Shown in pieces: positions 1-6,169 of a stretch of 8,555 bases of DNA (position 1 is the first letter of the stretch; each line of letters opens with the position of its first letter). Position numbers and translations under genes: made by a program. The notes below the pieces were generated by a model, which had not been told where the DNA came from, did not search any database, and saw only the letters and a program-made list of their open reading frames with translations. The stretch covers positions 1 through 8,555 of the forward strand of contig JAUXIH010000035.1 in NCBI GenBank assembly GCA_030621105.1, given 5' to 3'. The DNA comes from Dehalococcoidia bacterium (GTDB taxonomy: Bacteria; Chloroflexota; Dehalococcoidia; GIF9; AB-539-J10).

Positions 1-338
1 TGATTACGTTTTGGCTTTTTGTTCACTTCCACAAGAGGTTGCGATGTCCTTATCGGGTATCCTGGTCCCCCTTTGCTTTGTATTCCTCTACCTACAAAAA
101 AGAATATGGCCAGGACGAAGGTCTCCTGCATGACCTCAAGTAGAAGCTCGATGAACTGCCACTGGGCTACGGTCGCTAAAGCATTGGTATCAGGTATGGC
201 ATTGCCGATTAGATAAACGCTATATGAGCGATAAAACCGGGGTAAGGCCATGTAAAGGAATATCAAAAGAAATAGTCCCCAGTCCCATTGCCTGAGAAGC
301 GCCTTGCCTGACTTGATAGTTACGATAACTTTAGGCAT
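1..338 (-). CDS. Membrane protein, N-terminal part (possible MATE-family exporter), cut by window edge
   Basis: The minus strand is open from an ATG at 338-336 to base 1, giving 112 residues with no stop; the rest lies outside the window. Two hydrophobic stretches are visible, about residues 18-32 (WDWGLFLLIFLYMAL) and 62-84 (ending TFVLAIFFFVGRG), separated by a polar segment containing YLIGNAIPDTNALATVAQWQ. The ALATVAQW...FFFVGRGI pattern recalls the first two helices of MATE-type Na+/H+-coupled multidrug exporters, but this is recognition by eye. After about residue 98 the chain becomes polar and lysine-rich (QPLVEVNKKPKRN) where another helix might be expected, so the gene could be decayed or frameshifted at the edge. 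No clear ribosome binding site precedes the ATG. It is transcribed divergently from the regulator gene and is probably not part of the same pathway. Confidence 0.5.
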   Translation of the reverse strand, partial: MPKVIVTIKSGKALLRQWDWGLFLLIFLYMALPRFYRSYSVYLIGNAIPDTNALATVAQWQFIELLLEVMQETFVLAIFFFVGRGIQSKGGPGYPIRTSQPLVEVNKKPKRN

Positions 339-341
339 TGT

Positions 342-357
342 ATTATGTATACATAAT
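342..357. promoter_or_regulatory. Perfect 16-bp palindrome, candidate operator over the minus-strand promoter
   Basis: The sequence ATTATGTATACATAAT is a perfect inverted repeat, ending four bases from the minus-strand start codon at 338. On the minus strand it overlaps a possible -10 element (TATACA, 351-346) lying 18 bases downstream of a possible -35 (TTGCAC, 375-370). Transcription would then start almost at the ATG, implying a leaderless or nearly leaderless mRNA. The GT-N2-AC core resembles operators of some GntR-family repressors, but its spacing differs from the GT-N3-AC site at 613-623, so a different regulator is possible. The palindrome is directly visible; its function is inferred. 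Confidence 0.4.
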
Positions 358-365
358 TTAGGCTG

Positions 366-539
366 TCAGGTGCAAGGAATCAGTGCAAATATGAACTTGG
401 CTGCCATGGTACTGTAAAAGAGCCGCGGACCCATCCACCACACCGAGACAATAACCTGAGAGTAATTCCCTGCCAGTGCAGTTAGTTCATCAACGTTAGC
501 TATCAATGTAACCTTCGATTTCTTGGAAATTCTAATCAA
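366..539 (-). other. Divergent intergenic stretch with a doubtful 57-codon minus-strand open frame
   Basis: Between the minus-strand membrane gene and the promoter at 568 I see no confident gene. The minus strand stays open from a TTG at 539-537 to a TGA at 368-366 (57 residues, with the segment KVTLIANVDELTALAGNYSQ and a hydrophobic end). There is no convincing ribosome binding site and I recognise no family. It could be the eroded tail of a former gene or chance. It would sit 27 bases upstream of, and in the same direction as, the membrane protein gene. Confidence 0.12.
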
Positions 540-567
540 TCCATGAATTAAGGCAGCTAACTAAGGC

Positions 568-596
568 TTGACAGGAGAAAAATATGATGATATATT
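568..596 (+). promoter_or_regulatory. Sigma-70-type promoter for the GntR-family regulator gene
   Basis: A perfect -35 hexamer TTGACA (568-573) is followed by exactly 17 bases and then TATATT (591-596), a five-of-six match to the -10 consensus. Transcription would begin near 602-604, about 45 bases before the ATG at 649. The TTG at 568 that would extend the regulator reading frame lies inside the -35 box, so that longer start cannot be used on a transcript from this promoter. No equally good promoter is seen before dctP, so this one may drive the whole plus-strand set by read-through. Confidence 0.7.
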
Positions 597-612
597 TTTT
601 GTTGATGGAGAT

Positions 613-623
613 TTGTCAGACAA
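613..623. promoter_or_regulatory. FadR-type operator match, probable autoregulatory site
   Basis: TTGTCAGACAA is a perfect inverted repeat (arms TTGTC/GACAA, one central base). It matches the known FadR-subfamily pattern TNGTNNNACNA at every fixed position. Two further outer pairs match (610 with 626, 611 with 625) around one mismatched pair. It lies about 10-20 bases downstream of the predicted transcription start and before the regulator ribosome binding site, where a bound dimer would block transcription. Binding by the adjacent regulator is inferred. Confidence 0.6.
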
Positions 624-648
624 TTCGCCTCTTTCACAAAGGATTACT

Positions 649-1404
649 ATGAACGTTTCGGAAACCTTGTTCAAGCCTATCAAAGCTAAGAGAACCTTCG
701 AGGAGGTGTCGACCGAAATAAAAAGCTTAATCTTTAAAAGTGTTTTGAAACCTAGCGACAAACTACCTTCTGAAATTGCACTTGCTCGTCAGTTTAATGT
801 GGGTCGCCAAACTGTCCGCGAGGCACTACGCATTCTTGAGTTATCCGGTTTCATCACCATAAGAAAAGGGGCAAGAGGTGGCCCGATAATTTCTGACACA
901 ATCTCAAATACAATAAGCAATTCATTCTTGGACGCGATCCAAATGAAAAGCATCAATATAGGCGAGCTTACATTAGCTAGACTCGAAATTGAAAAGGTAG
1001 TGTTAAATCATGCCATCAACAATGCTGATAGCTCAGATATTAAAGACCTTCAGGAGAATGTTCTTAAAGCAAAAAGGAAAACAGAGAATAGATTTCAGGC
1101 CTTTAGTGAGAATATTGAATTCCATAAACTATTAGCTGAGGCCTCCAAGAACCATGTATTTGTTATCGTCATACAATCAATTATGGCCGTCGTTGCCGAT
1201 TTTCTTAGCCGACTTGAACCCAACTTAGAAAAGTCTAAGCGAGTCGTCAAGGCTCACGAGGATATATTAAATGCCATTATTAGTAAGAGAGGTGATGAGG
1301 CTATCACTTTACTTGAAAAACATTTGCTTCAAGTGGAGGTTGAGCTTCAAGTGAGTTACGACAAGCTGACTAGGAATGACTCAGTGGAGTCTGGGAAGTC
1401 ATAG
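649..1404 (+). CDS. GntR-family transcriptional regulator, FCD (FadR/VanR-like) subfamily
   Basis: Ligand-responsive DNA-binding regulator of 251 residues, most likely controlling the transporter and enzyme genes downstream. Residues about 8-82 form the winged helix, with the classic LPSEIALARQFNVGRQTVRE segment followed by ALRILELSGFI and a wing (RKGARGG). Residues about 100-235 form the all-helical FCD effector domain: LTLARLEIE, FHKLLAEASKN and AHEDILNAI...GDEA...KHL. His159, His203 and His225 fit the three metal-binding histidines of the family; the position four before His159, usually Asp, is Asn155. FCD domains typically sense carboxylates, which suits a TRAP operon. I chose ATG 649 because AAAGGA (638-643) precedes it at good spacing and the promoter and operator lie upstream. 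A TTG at 568 would add 27 non-family residues and sits in the -35 box. The stop is 88 bases before dctP, with no terminator seen. Confidence 0.93.
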   Translation: MNVSETLFKPIKAKRTFEEVSTEIKSLIFKSVLKPSDKLPSEIALARQFNVGRQTVREALRILELSGFITIRKGARGGPIISDTISNTISNSFLDAIQMKSINIGELTLARLEIEKVVLNHAINNADSSDIKDLQENVLKAKRKTENRFQAFSENIEFHKLLAEASKNHVFVIVIQSIMAVVADFLSRLEPNLEKSKRVVKAHEDILNAIISKRGDEAITLLEKHLLQVEVELQVSYDKLTRNDSVESGKS

Positions 1405-1438
1405 TGTGAACGGCGAGAGCCGGAAAGTAGGTGAGAGC

Positions 1439-1460
1439 ATGAGGTAAAGAATAACCTCAT
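1439..1460. repeat. 7-bp inverted repeat (8-base spacer) upstream of dctP, candidate operator
   Basis: ATGAGGT (1439-1445) and ACCTCAT (1454-1460) are perfect inverted repeats separated by aaagaata. They lie 32 bases before the dctP start. Directly after them, TTAGCAGACCA (1461-1471) matches the site at 613-623 at 8 of 11 positions but is not symmetric. This could be a regulator site for dctP or a weak RNA hairpin. No run of T follows, so it is not a terminator. A small GAGA-loop hairpin with a 4-bp CGGC/GCCG stem (1411-1422) also lies in this gap. Confidence 0.3.
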
Positions 1461-1492
1461 TTAGCAGACCAAAATCTCATAGGAGGATTAAA

Positions 1493-2545
1493 GTGAAAGG
1501 TAAAAAGTTAACGTTGATTGGTAGTATCTGCTTAGCCTTGATGTTGGCAGTATTACCTCTGATGGGTGCTTGTGGCCCTAAGGAAGTAACGCCAGAGCCA
1601 ACGCCGACATCGCCTATAGAACTAACACTCAGCTACTTTATGCCCCCGGCCAACTGTGCTTCTGTAGAACTGGAACGCTGGGCAGATGAGGTTGAGCAGA
1701 AAACCGATGGTAAGGTCAAGATTATATCATACCCAAGCGGTAGTTTGACTCCAGCGCCTGAGGAATACGATGGGGTAGTCAAAGGTCTATCCGACCTTGC
1801 TTGTACATGCCTCGCCTACACTCGCGGTCGGTTTCCCCTAATGGAAGTCACAGATCTACCTATTGGCTATACTTCGGCAGAGGTCACAGGTCGTGTCGCT
1901 AATAGTCTGTATGAGAAGTTCAAGCCTGCAGAGTTGGCTGATACACATGTCATTTATCTTTTCGCCACCGGCCCTTATCATATTCACTCGGCGAAACCGC
2001 TTCATACACTAGAGGACCTCCAAGGTACGAAGATAAGAGCTACCGGGTTAGGTTCAAAAATTGTAGAAGCACTTGGCGCCACTCCGGTGGCGATGAGTAA
2101 TCCTGAAGCCTACGACGCTATTCAAAAAGGTGTATGTGATGGCTCGCACACCACTGTTGAGTCTCTCTATTGCGTTAAGCTACAGGAGGTCACAGATTAT
2201 ACTACAGAGTTATACATAGGTAGCACATGTTTTGTCTTTGCGATGAATCTCGAGCGTTGGAACTCCTTGCCTCAAGATGTGCAACAGGCCATCAATGAAG
2301 TTAGTGCAGAGTCACTAGAGCGCATGGGTGCTACTTGGGACCAAGCCGACACTGATGCCAGAGAGGAAGCGATAAGTAAGTATAACCACACCTTTATCAC
2401 ACTAGAGCCTGAGGAGTTAGCCAAATGCCACAAGTGTTGCGAACCTTTGCTAGATAGTTATGTTACTGAAATGGCAAGTAAGGGGTTGCCAGGGCAAGAA
2501 GTCCTTGACGAGGCAGTTCGCCTTAATGAGTTCTATAGCAAGTAA
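1493..2545 (+). CDS. dctP: TRAP transporter solute-binding lipoprotein (DctP family)
   Basis: Extracytoplasmic receptor (350 residues) that captures an organic acid and delivers it to the DctQM membrane complex. The N-terminus has a basic start, a hydrophobic core and a lipobox-like LMGAC ending at Cys27, then a Pro/Thr-rich linker (PEPTPTSP), so it is probably a lipid-anchored lipoprotein. The family core is clear: KPLHTLEDLQGTKIRATG, then VEALGATPVAMSNPEAYDAI and QKGVCDG. Arg182 in KIRA sits where the family arginine pairs with the substrate carboxylate. The mature chain has nine cysteines beyond Cys27 (55, 104, 106, 215, 227, 246, 312, 315, 316), unusual for an exported receptor. The start is GTG 1493, with AGGAGG (1481-1486) six bases ahead. 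The nearest neighbours are the GntR gene upstream and dctQ 289 bases downstream. The substrate cannot be assigned. Confidence 0.93.
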   Translation: MKGKKLTLIGSICLALMLAVLPLMGACGPKEVTPEPTPTSPIELTLSYFMPPANCASVELERWADEVEQKTDGKVKIISYPSGSLTPAPEEYDGVVKGLSDLACTCLAYTRGRFPLMEVTDLPIGYTSAEVTGRVANSLYEKFKPAELADTHVIYLFATGPYHIHSAKPLHTLEDLQGTKIRATGLGSKIVEALGATPVAMSNPEAYDAIQKGVCDGSHTTVESLYCVKLQEVTDYTTELYIGSTCFVFAMNLERWNSLPQDVQQAINEVSAESLERMGATWDQADTDAREEAISKYNHTFITLEPEELAKCHKCCEPLLDSYVTEMASKGLPGQEVLDEAVRLNEFYSK

Positions 2546-2646
2546 GTTTGAACTACTATAATATCCTATAAATCTGACCTGCCTCCCAAAAGTCGTTTCA
2601 CCTGAAATGTAAGACTCTCGTAAGATGAGTACAGGGGGGAGCAGAT

Positions 2647-2676
2647 GTGAAAACGGAAAAGTATTTTGAGGCGTGA
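2647..2676 (+). other. Possible 9-codon leader ORF in the dctP-dctQ gap
   Basis: A strong purine-rich ribosome-binding-like sequence (AGGGGGGAG, 2633-2641) is followed five bases later by GTG and nine sense codons (MKTEKYFEA) before a TGA. It lies about 48 bases before the large hairpin at 2724-2760, so a leader peptide affecting dctQM expression is conceivable. The longer overlapping frame at 2666-2857 encodes no recognisable protein and overlaps the dctQ start, so I do not call it. Confidence 0.15.
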
Positions 2677-2723
2677 ACACTTCGGATTCTTAAGAAGATC
2701 GCTGGAAAAGCAAGTATGTGGAG

Positions 2724-2760
2724 GGGGTAGCCCTCTCCGAACTAAAATTGGGGCTACCCC
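2724..2760 (+). promoter_or_regulatory. Intercistronic hairpin between dctP and dctQ (10-bp stem)
   Basis: GGGGTAGCCC (2724-2733) pairs perfectly with GGGCTACCCC (2751-2760) around a 17-base loop. It is the strongest RNA structure in the 289-base gap between dctP and dctQ (2546-2834), which otherwise holds no gene I can support. Such hairpins often follow binding-protein genes, protecting the receptor mRNA from 3' decay and reducing read-through into the membrane subunits. The stem is seen directly; the role is inferred from known transporter operons. Confidence 0.55.
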
Positions 2761-2777
2761 AAATCCACAGGATTTTT
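2761..2777 (+). terminator. Second hairpin with T5 tail, possible partial terminator or attenuator
   Basis: Immediately after the large stem, AAATCC (2761-2766) and GGATTT (2770-2775) can pair around a three-base loop, and a TTTTT run (2773-2777) overlaps the second arm. The small stem is weak and AT-rich alone. With the 10-bp stem just upstream, the pair could pause or partly terminate RNA polymerase after dctP. Full termination is unlikely because dctQM has no obvious promoter of its own after it. Confidence 0.3.
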
Positions 2778-2834
2778 GTCACCCTCTACTTATCTCGTGC
2801 CTAGGGAAAATAAAGGCCACAGTGAAATTGACAA

Positions 2835-3320
2835 ATGGGATTTTTAGAGAGGCTTAGTATCCAACTGGGTCAGTCGTTGAAGTGGGTAGCAGCTGTTAGC
2901 CTTGTTGCTATGATGTTACTTACTTGCGCCGATGTGATAATGCGATTTTTCAATCGACCTATACCAGGTACCTACGAAATTGTGAGCTTTCTGGCCGTGC
3001 CTGTAGCCGCTTTCGCCTTGGCTTACACCCAAATCCATCGTGGTCATGTATCAATAGACTTTTTAGTTGACAAACTTCACGTAAAACACCGCTTTGTAGT
3101 TAAAACTGTCACTAATCTTCTTAGCATCGGCCTGTTCGCCCTGCTAGCTTGGCAAAGTTGCTGCTATGCCACTGACCTACGACTCAGTGGAGTAGTATCT
3201 CCCACGGAACGAATACCCTATTTCCCTCTCATGTACGGAATAGCTTTCGCTTGCATCCCGTTGTGTCTGTTGCTTTTGTTAGACCTGATAAAGTCTTTTA
3301 GTCGAGTCGGGGAGAAATGA
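2835..3320 (+). CDS. dctQ: TRAP transporter small membrane subunit (DctQ family)
   Basis: Small integral membrane subunit (161 residues) that partners DctM in sodium-coupled organic acid uptake. Four hydrophobic helices are visible at about residues 17-37, 48-66, 91-110 and 128-150. The family signature is between the first two: ADVIMRFFNRPIPGTYE, where the NRPIPGTYE turn is typical. HRGHVSIDF follows helix 2, and a PTERIPYFP segment precedes helix 4, also as usual. Length is normal. The ATG at 2835 gives a standard N-terminus, but no strong ribosome binding site precedes it, which may keep translation low relative to the receptor. Its last four bases overlap the dctM start (ATGA), indicating coupled translation. 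Confidence 0.92.
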   Translation: MGFLERLSIQLGQSLKWVAAVSLVAMMLLTCADVIMRFFNRPIPGTYEIVSFLAVPVAAFALAYTQIHRGHVSIDFLVDKLHVKHRFVVKTVTNLLSIGLFALLAWQSCCYATDLRLSGVVSPTERIPYFPLMYGIAFACIPLCLLLLLDLIKSFSRVGEK

Positions 3321-4618
3321 GTTTTATTCTTGTTGGCATGATTGGTATAGTAATACTTCTTGTGCTCTTCCTTCTTGGAGTACCAGTTGGGTTTGCGATG
3401 GCTATGGTAGGTTTTGCCGGCTTTAGCTATCTGAGTTCCATAGAAGCGGGTTTTAATCTCCTTGCTAAGGATGTTTTCTCTAGCTTCTCGTCATACTCCT
3501 TAACAGTTATACCTATGTTCGTGTTTATGGGGCAGATCGCATTCCAATCTGGGATGGCCAAGAAACTTTATGCTGCTGCTTACGGAGTGCTGGGGCGAAC
3601 ACGTGGCGGGCTAGCCATGACAACCACGCTGGCATGTGCTGGTTTTGCTGCTATTTGCGGTTCCACTAATGCTACTGCAGCTAGCATGGGTGTTATCTCA
3701 TTGCCGGAGATGAAGAAGTACAATTACAGTCCAGAACTCGCTACTGGCTCTGTCGCTGCTGGCGGCACCCTTGGCATACTGATTCCTCCAAGCGTAGTTT
3801 TCATCGTCTATGGGATAATAACCTCTGTTTCTATAGGTAAGCTTTTCTTGGCTGGTATATTGCCTGGATTACTACTCACTGGTCTATTCATAATTACGAT
3901 TTATATTTTATGTAGGCTACATCCTAGTTACGGACCTCCTGGAGAAAGCCTAACTATTAGACAGAAGCTAACCTCTCTAGCAGGTGTGACCGAGACACTA
4001 GTTTTATTTAGTTTAGTTATCGGAGGCCTCTTTGCCGGCTGGTTCACACCCACAGAAGCCGGTGGGATTGGTGCCGGCGGTGCTTTGCTCATCGGACTAA
4101 TCGAAGGCAAGTTTACTTGGTCGGCATTCCGCAATTGCTTAAAGGATACATTACGCATATCCTGTATGGTTATGGTCATTGTGGCTGGAGCAATGATTTT
4201 TGGCCATTTCCTAGCTTTAAGCAGAATCCCACTAGAGGTAGCTACTTGGATAGATAACTTAGTACTACCTCCTGTAGTTATTATGGCACTCATCATCTTT
4301 ATATATTTAGTCAGCGGTTGTTTCATCGACATGCTAGCAGTTATTCTACTTACTGTGCCTATTTTCTTCCCTATAATAGTCTCATTAGGCTTTGACCCTC
4401 TAGTATTTGGAGTAATAATAGTGATGACAGGTATGATGGGTACTATTACTCCCCCGGTTGGGGTAAATGTGTATATTGTTAGAGGAGTAGCAGAAGATGT
4501 GCCGTTAGGGACTATATTTAGGGGGGCACTACCCTTCTTAATAGCGATGATACTTGCTACTACCATAGTGTTAATTTTCCCACAAATAGCACTATTTTTG
4601 CCTAACCTTGGAAAATAA
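3317..4618 (+). CDS. dctM: TRAP transporter large membrane subunit (DctM family)
   Basis: Main transport subunit (433 residues, full length), a multi-helix membrane protein of the ion transporter superfamily that moves substrate with cations. Hallmarks in order: LGVPVGFAMAMVGFAG near residue 20; the first half's GSTNATAASMGV (115-126) and PEMKKYNYSPELATG, then the GILIPPS hairpin motif (153-159) followed by an FLAGILPGLL segment; and the second half's inverted equivalent GTITPPVGVNVY (375-386). The two PP-containing re-entrant motifs match the internal repeat of this family. The start ATG overlaps the dctQ stop, with GGGGAG just upstream inside dctQ. The next gene begins 32 bases after its stop, with no terminator between, so the enzymes downstream are likely co-transcribed with the importer. 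Confidence 0.95.
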   Translation: MSFILVGMIGIVILLVLFLLGVPVGFAMAMVGFAGFSYLSSIEAGFNLLAKDVFSSFSSYSLTVIPMFVFMGQIAFQSGMAKKLYAAAYGVLGRTRGGLAMTTTLACAGFAAICGSTNATAASMGVISLPEMKKYNYSPELATGSVAAGGTLGILIPPSVVFIVYGIITSVSIGKLFLAGILPGLLLTGLFIITIYILCRLHPSYGPPGESLTIRQKLTSLAGVTETLVLFSLVIGGLFAGWFTPTEAGGIGAGGALLIGLIEGKFTWSAFRNCLKDTLRISCMVMVIVAGAMIFGHFLALSRIPLEVATWIDNLVLPPVVIMALIIFIYLVSGCFIDMLAVILLTVPIFFPIIVSLGFDPLVFGVIIVMTGMMGTITPPVGVNVYIVRGVAEDVPLGTIFRGALPFLIAMILATTIVLIFPQIALFLPNLGK

Positions 4619-4650
4619 CGAGAGGGAACAGAAAGGAGGAGAACATCTCA

Positions 4651-6168
4651 ATGGAAGAAAAAGCTGTTGAAACGCAAGTAGCAATCATCGGGGGAGGGAT
4701 TGCAGGGGCAGCAATTGCGAGAGAACTCTCAAAGTACAAGGTAGATACCTGCTTGATAGAAAAGGAAGTCAGCGTGGGATGTGGGATTACAAAAGGCTCT
4801 ATGGCATTGGTTCATGGGGGAATTGCTTATTTGTCTTCCAGAATTATAAAACGTATGGACTCAGATTTAAGCTTGGAAGCATTCCTCAATCAACCGTTAA
4901 ACGTCAAAGAGAGGCTTGGAGAAGCTGGCAGGGACATGTATTTTGAACTAGCCCCCCTGCTAAATACGCCAATTACCCGACCCGGCAGAGTTATGGTGGC
5001 AGCAGATCAAGAGCAACTAGAACTATACAAGGTCATAAAAAAGGTGGCCGAAGCAAATGGTGTAAAGGATATCGTCATCCTGGATAGAGATGGGTTACGA
5101 GAGAAGGAACCCCTTATCAATCCGAAATTCATAGGGGGCATATATGACCCTAGTGAAGCTGCTATCTTCCCTCCCGAGTGGGTCAGAGCGTTTACCGAAA
5201 ATGCTAGGGACAACGGTGTACACGTCTTTTTAGATACAGAGGTTAAGGCGATTAAGGAGAATAACGGATATTACTCTCTTAAAACAAGTAACGGGTTGAT
5301 TAAAGCCGAGTTTGTGGTTAATGCTGCTGGTCTTTTCGCCGATGAAATAGCTGGCATGATAGGAAAAGGCGACTTTTCTATGTTCTTCTACAAATGTCAA
5401 ATGTTGATATTAGAAAATAAAGGCTACATCCAACATGTCATAGCTAGGCTTCCCGAACCCGGTCGCCCTAGGATGCTGATACCCACTACGCATGGTGACC
5501 TTTTGGTTGCCCACTCTATGGACCAATCTACCGATAAGTACGACTTAAGTACGACAATGGAAGGTCTCGATCTTATCTCCACGTATCCGCCGGACCTTAT
5601 TCCGAATATCTCCCCAAGGAAGGACATTAAGGCAAGCTTTGCCGGGTTTCTTGCTTTCAATACCAAGAAGCTTCCTGATTATCTTTTAGAATTCCCAGAG
5701 GAAAGATTTCTTAACGTGGCCCTTGCTGCGCCGGGTCTTGGGCCCGCCCCAGCTTTAGCTCAGGAAGTAATAAAGATGCTTGCTGATGAGGGGCTTGAGC
5801 TTGTGGAGAAAAACGATTTTAATCCGTACCGATTTACGGAACCGAGGTTTATTGATCTACCTACAGAGGAAAGGAACAAAAAAATCCAAGAAAACCCAGC
5901 ATATGGCCACATAGTATGCCGGTGTGAACATGTATCTGAACAGGAGGTAGTAGCGTCGGTTGGGACAGGAGCCAGAACCCTAGATGACATTAAGTTCAGA
6001 ACTAGGGCAGGCATGGGTAGATGTCAAGGCGGCTTCTGTACATCTCGGGCATTACAGATTATGGCAAGGGAGTTAAATGTTTCCCCGCTAGAGCTTACTA
6101 AAAAGGGTGGCAATTCATACATACTAAAATGTGAGACTAAGGAACTAAATGAGGAGGAGGAGAAGTAA
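4651..6168 (+). CDS. GlpA-like FAD-dependent dehydrogenase with C-terminal BFD-like [2Fe-2S] domain
   Basis: Flavoenzyme of 505 residues in the DAO (D-amino-acid oxidase fold) superfamily, close in layout to anaerobic glycerol-3-phosphate dehydrogenase GlpA and 2-hydroxyacid oxidoreductases. It probably oxidises a hydroxy-acid or related alcohol. FAD-binding GGGIAGAAIARELS starts at residue 14; FVVNAAGLFADEIAGM (221-236) is a second FAD-contact motif, and AAPGLGPAPALAQEV lies near the end of the catalytic domain. The C-terminal domain carries Cys423, Cys425, Cys458 and Cys463 (CRCEH...CQGGFC), the four-cysteine pattern of a BFD-like [2Fe-2S] site. A segment of roughly 20-25 residues after VHGG (about 60-83) looks inserted relative to typical GlpA proteins. 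AAGGAGGAG (4633-4641) precedes the ATG. The following two genes form the usual partner set. The exact substrate is unknown; glycerol-3-phosphate is not assumed, because the transporter next door is of the organic acid type. Confidence 0.88.
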   Translation: MEEKAVETQVAIIGGGIAGAAIARELSKYKVDTCLIEKEVSVGCGITKGSMALVHGGIAYLSSRIIKRMDSDLSLEAFLNQPLNVKERLGEAGRDMYFELAPLLNTPITRPGRVMVAADQEQLELYKVIKKVAEANGVKDIVILDRDGLREKEPLINPKFIGGIYDPSEAAIFPPEWVRAFTENARDNGVHVFLDTEVKAIKENNGYYSLKTSNGLIKAEFVVNAAGLFADEIAGMIGKGDFSMFFYKCQMLILENKGYIQHVIARLPEPGRPRMLIPTTHGDLLVAHSMDQSTDKYDLSTTMEGLDLISTYPPDLIPNISPRKDIKASFAGFLAFNTKKLPDYLLEFPEERFLNVALAAPGLGPAPALAQEVIKMLADEGLELVEKNDFNPYRFTEPRFIDLPTEERNKKIQENPAYGHIVCRCEHVSEQEVVASVGTGARTLDDIKFRTRAGMGRCQGGFCTSRALQIMARELNVSPLELTKKGGNSYILKCETKELNEEEEK

Positions 6169-6169
6169 T

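Noticed and set aside
568..648. TTG-initiated extension of the GntR regulator by 27 residues
   Set aside because: The TTG is the first part of the -35 hexamer, the added residues do not resemble the family, and ATG 649 has its own AAAGGA binding site.
1326..1353. 10-bp direct repeat GCTTCAAGTG (1326-1335 and 1344-1353)
   Set aside because: It lies within the regulator coding sequence and arises from the repeated residues LQVEVELQV, so a coding explanation suffices.
1411..1422. Small CGGC-GAGA-GCCG hairpin after the regulator gene as a terminator
   Set aside because: The stem is four pairs and no T-run follows, so it cannot be supported as a terminator.
2609..2625. Two GTAAGA copies spaced 11 bases apart after dctP
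   Set aside because: Only six bases each and only two copies; expected by chance and not tied to a promoter.
2666..2857. 63-residue plus-strand open frame between dctP and dctQ
   Set aside because: It spans the hairpins, overlaps the dctQ start, and its protein has no recognisable features.
3928..4566. 212-codon minus-strand open frame inside dctM
   Set aside because: It is antisense to a clear DctM gene; its Thr/Ile/Pro-rich composition is the mirror of hydrophobic codons on the other strand.
6149..6169. Upstream ATG giving an MRRRRSN extension of the NAD(P)/FAD oxidoreductase
   Set aside because: This ATG overlaps the GAGGAGGAGGAG ribosome-binding stretch that serves ATG 6170, and the added residues are just that purine stretch translated.
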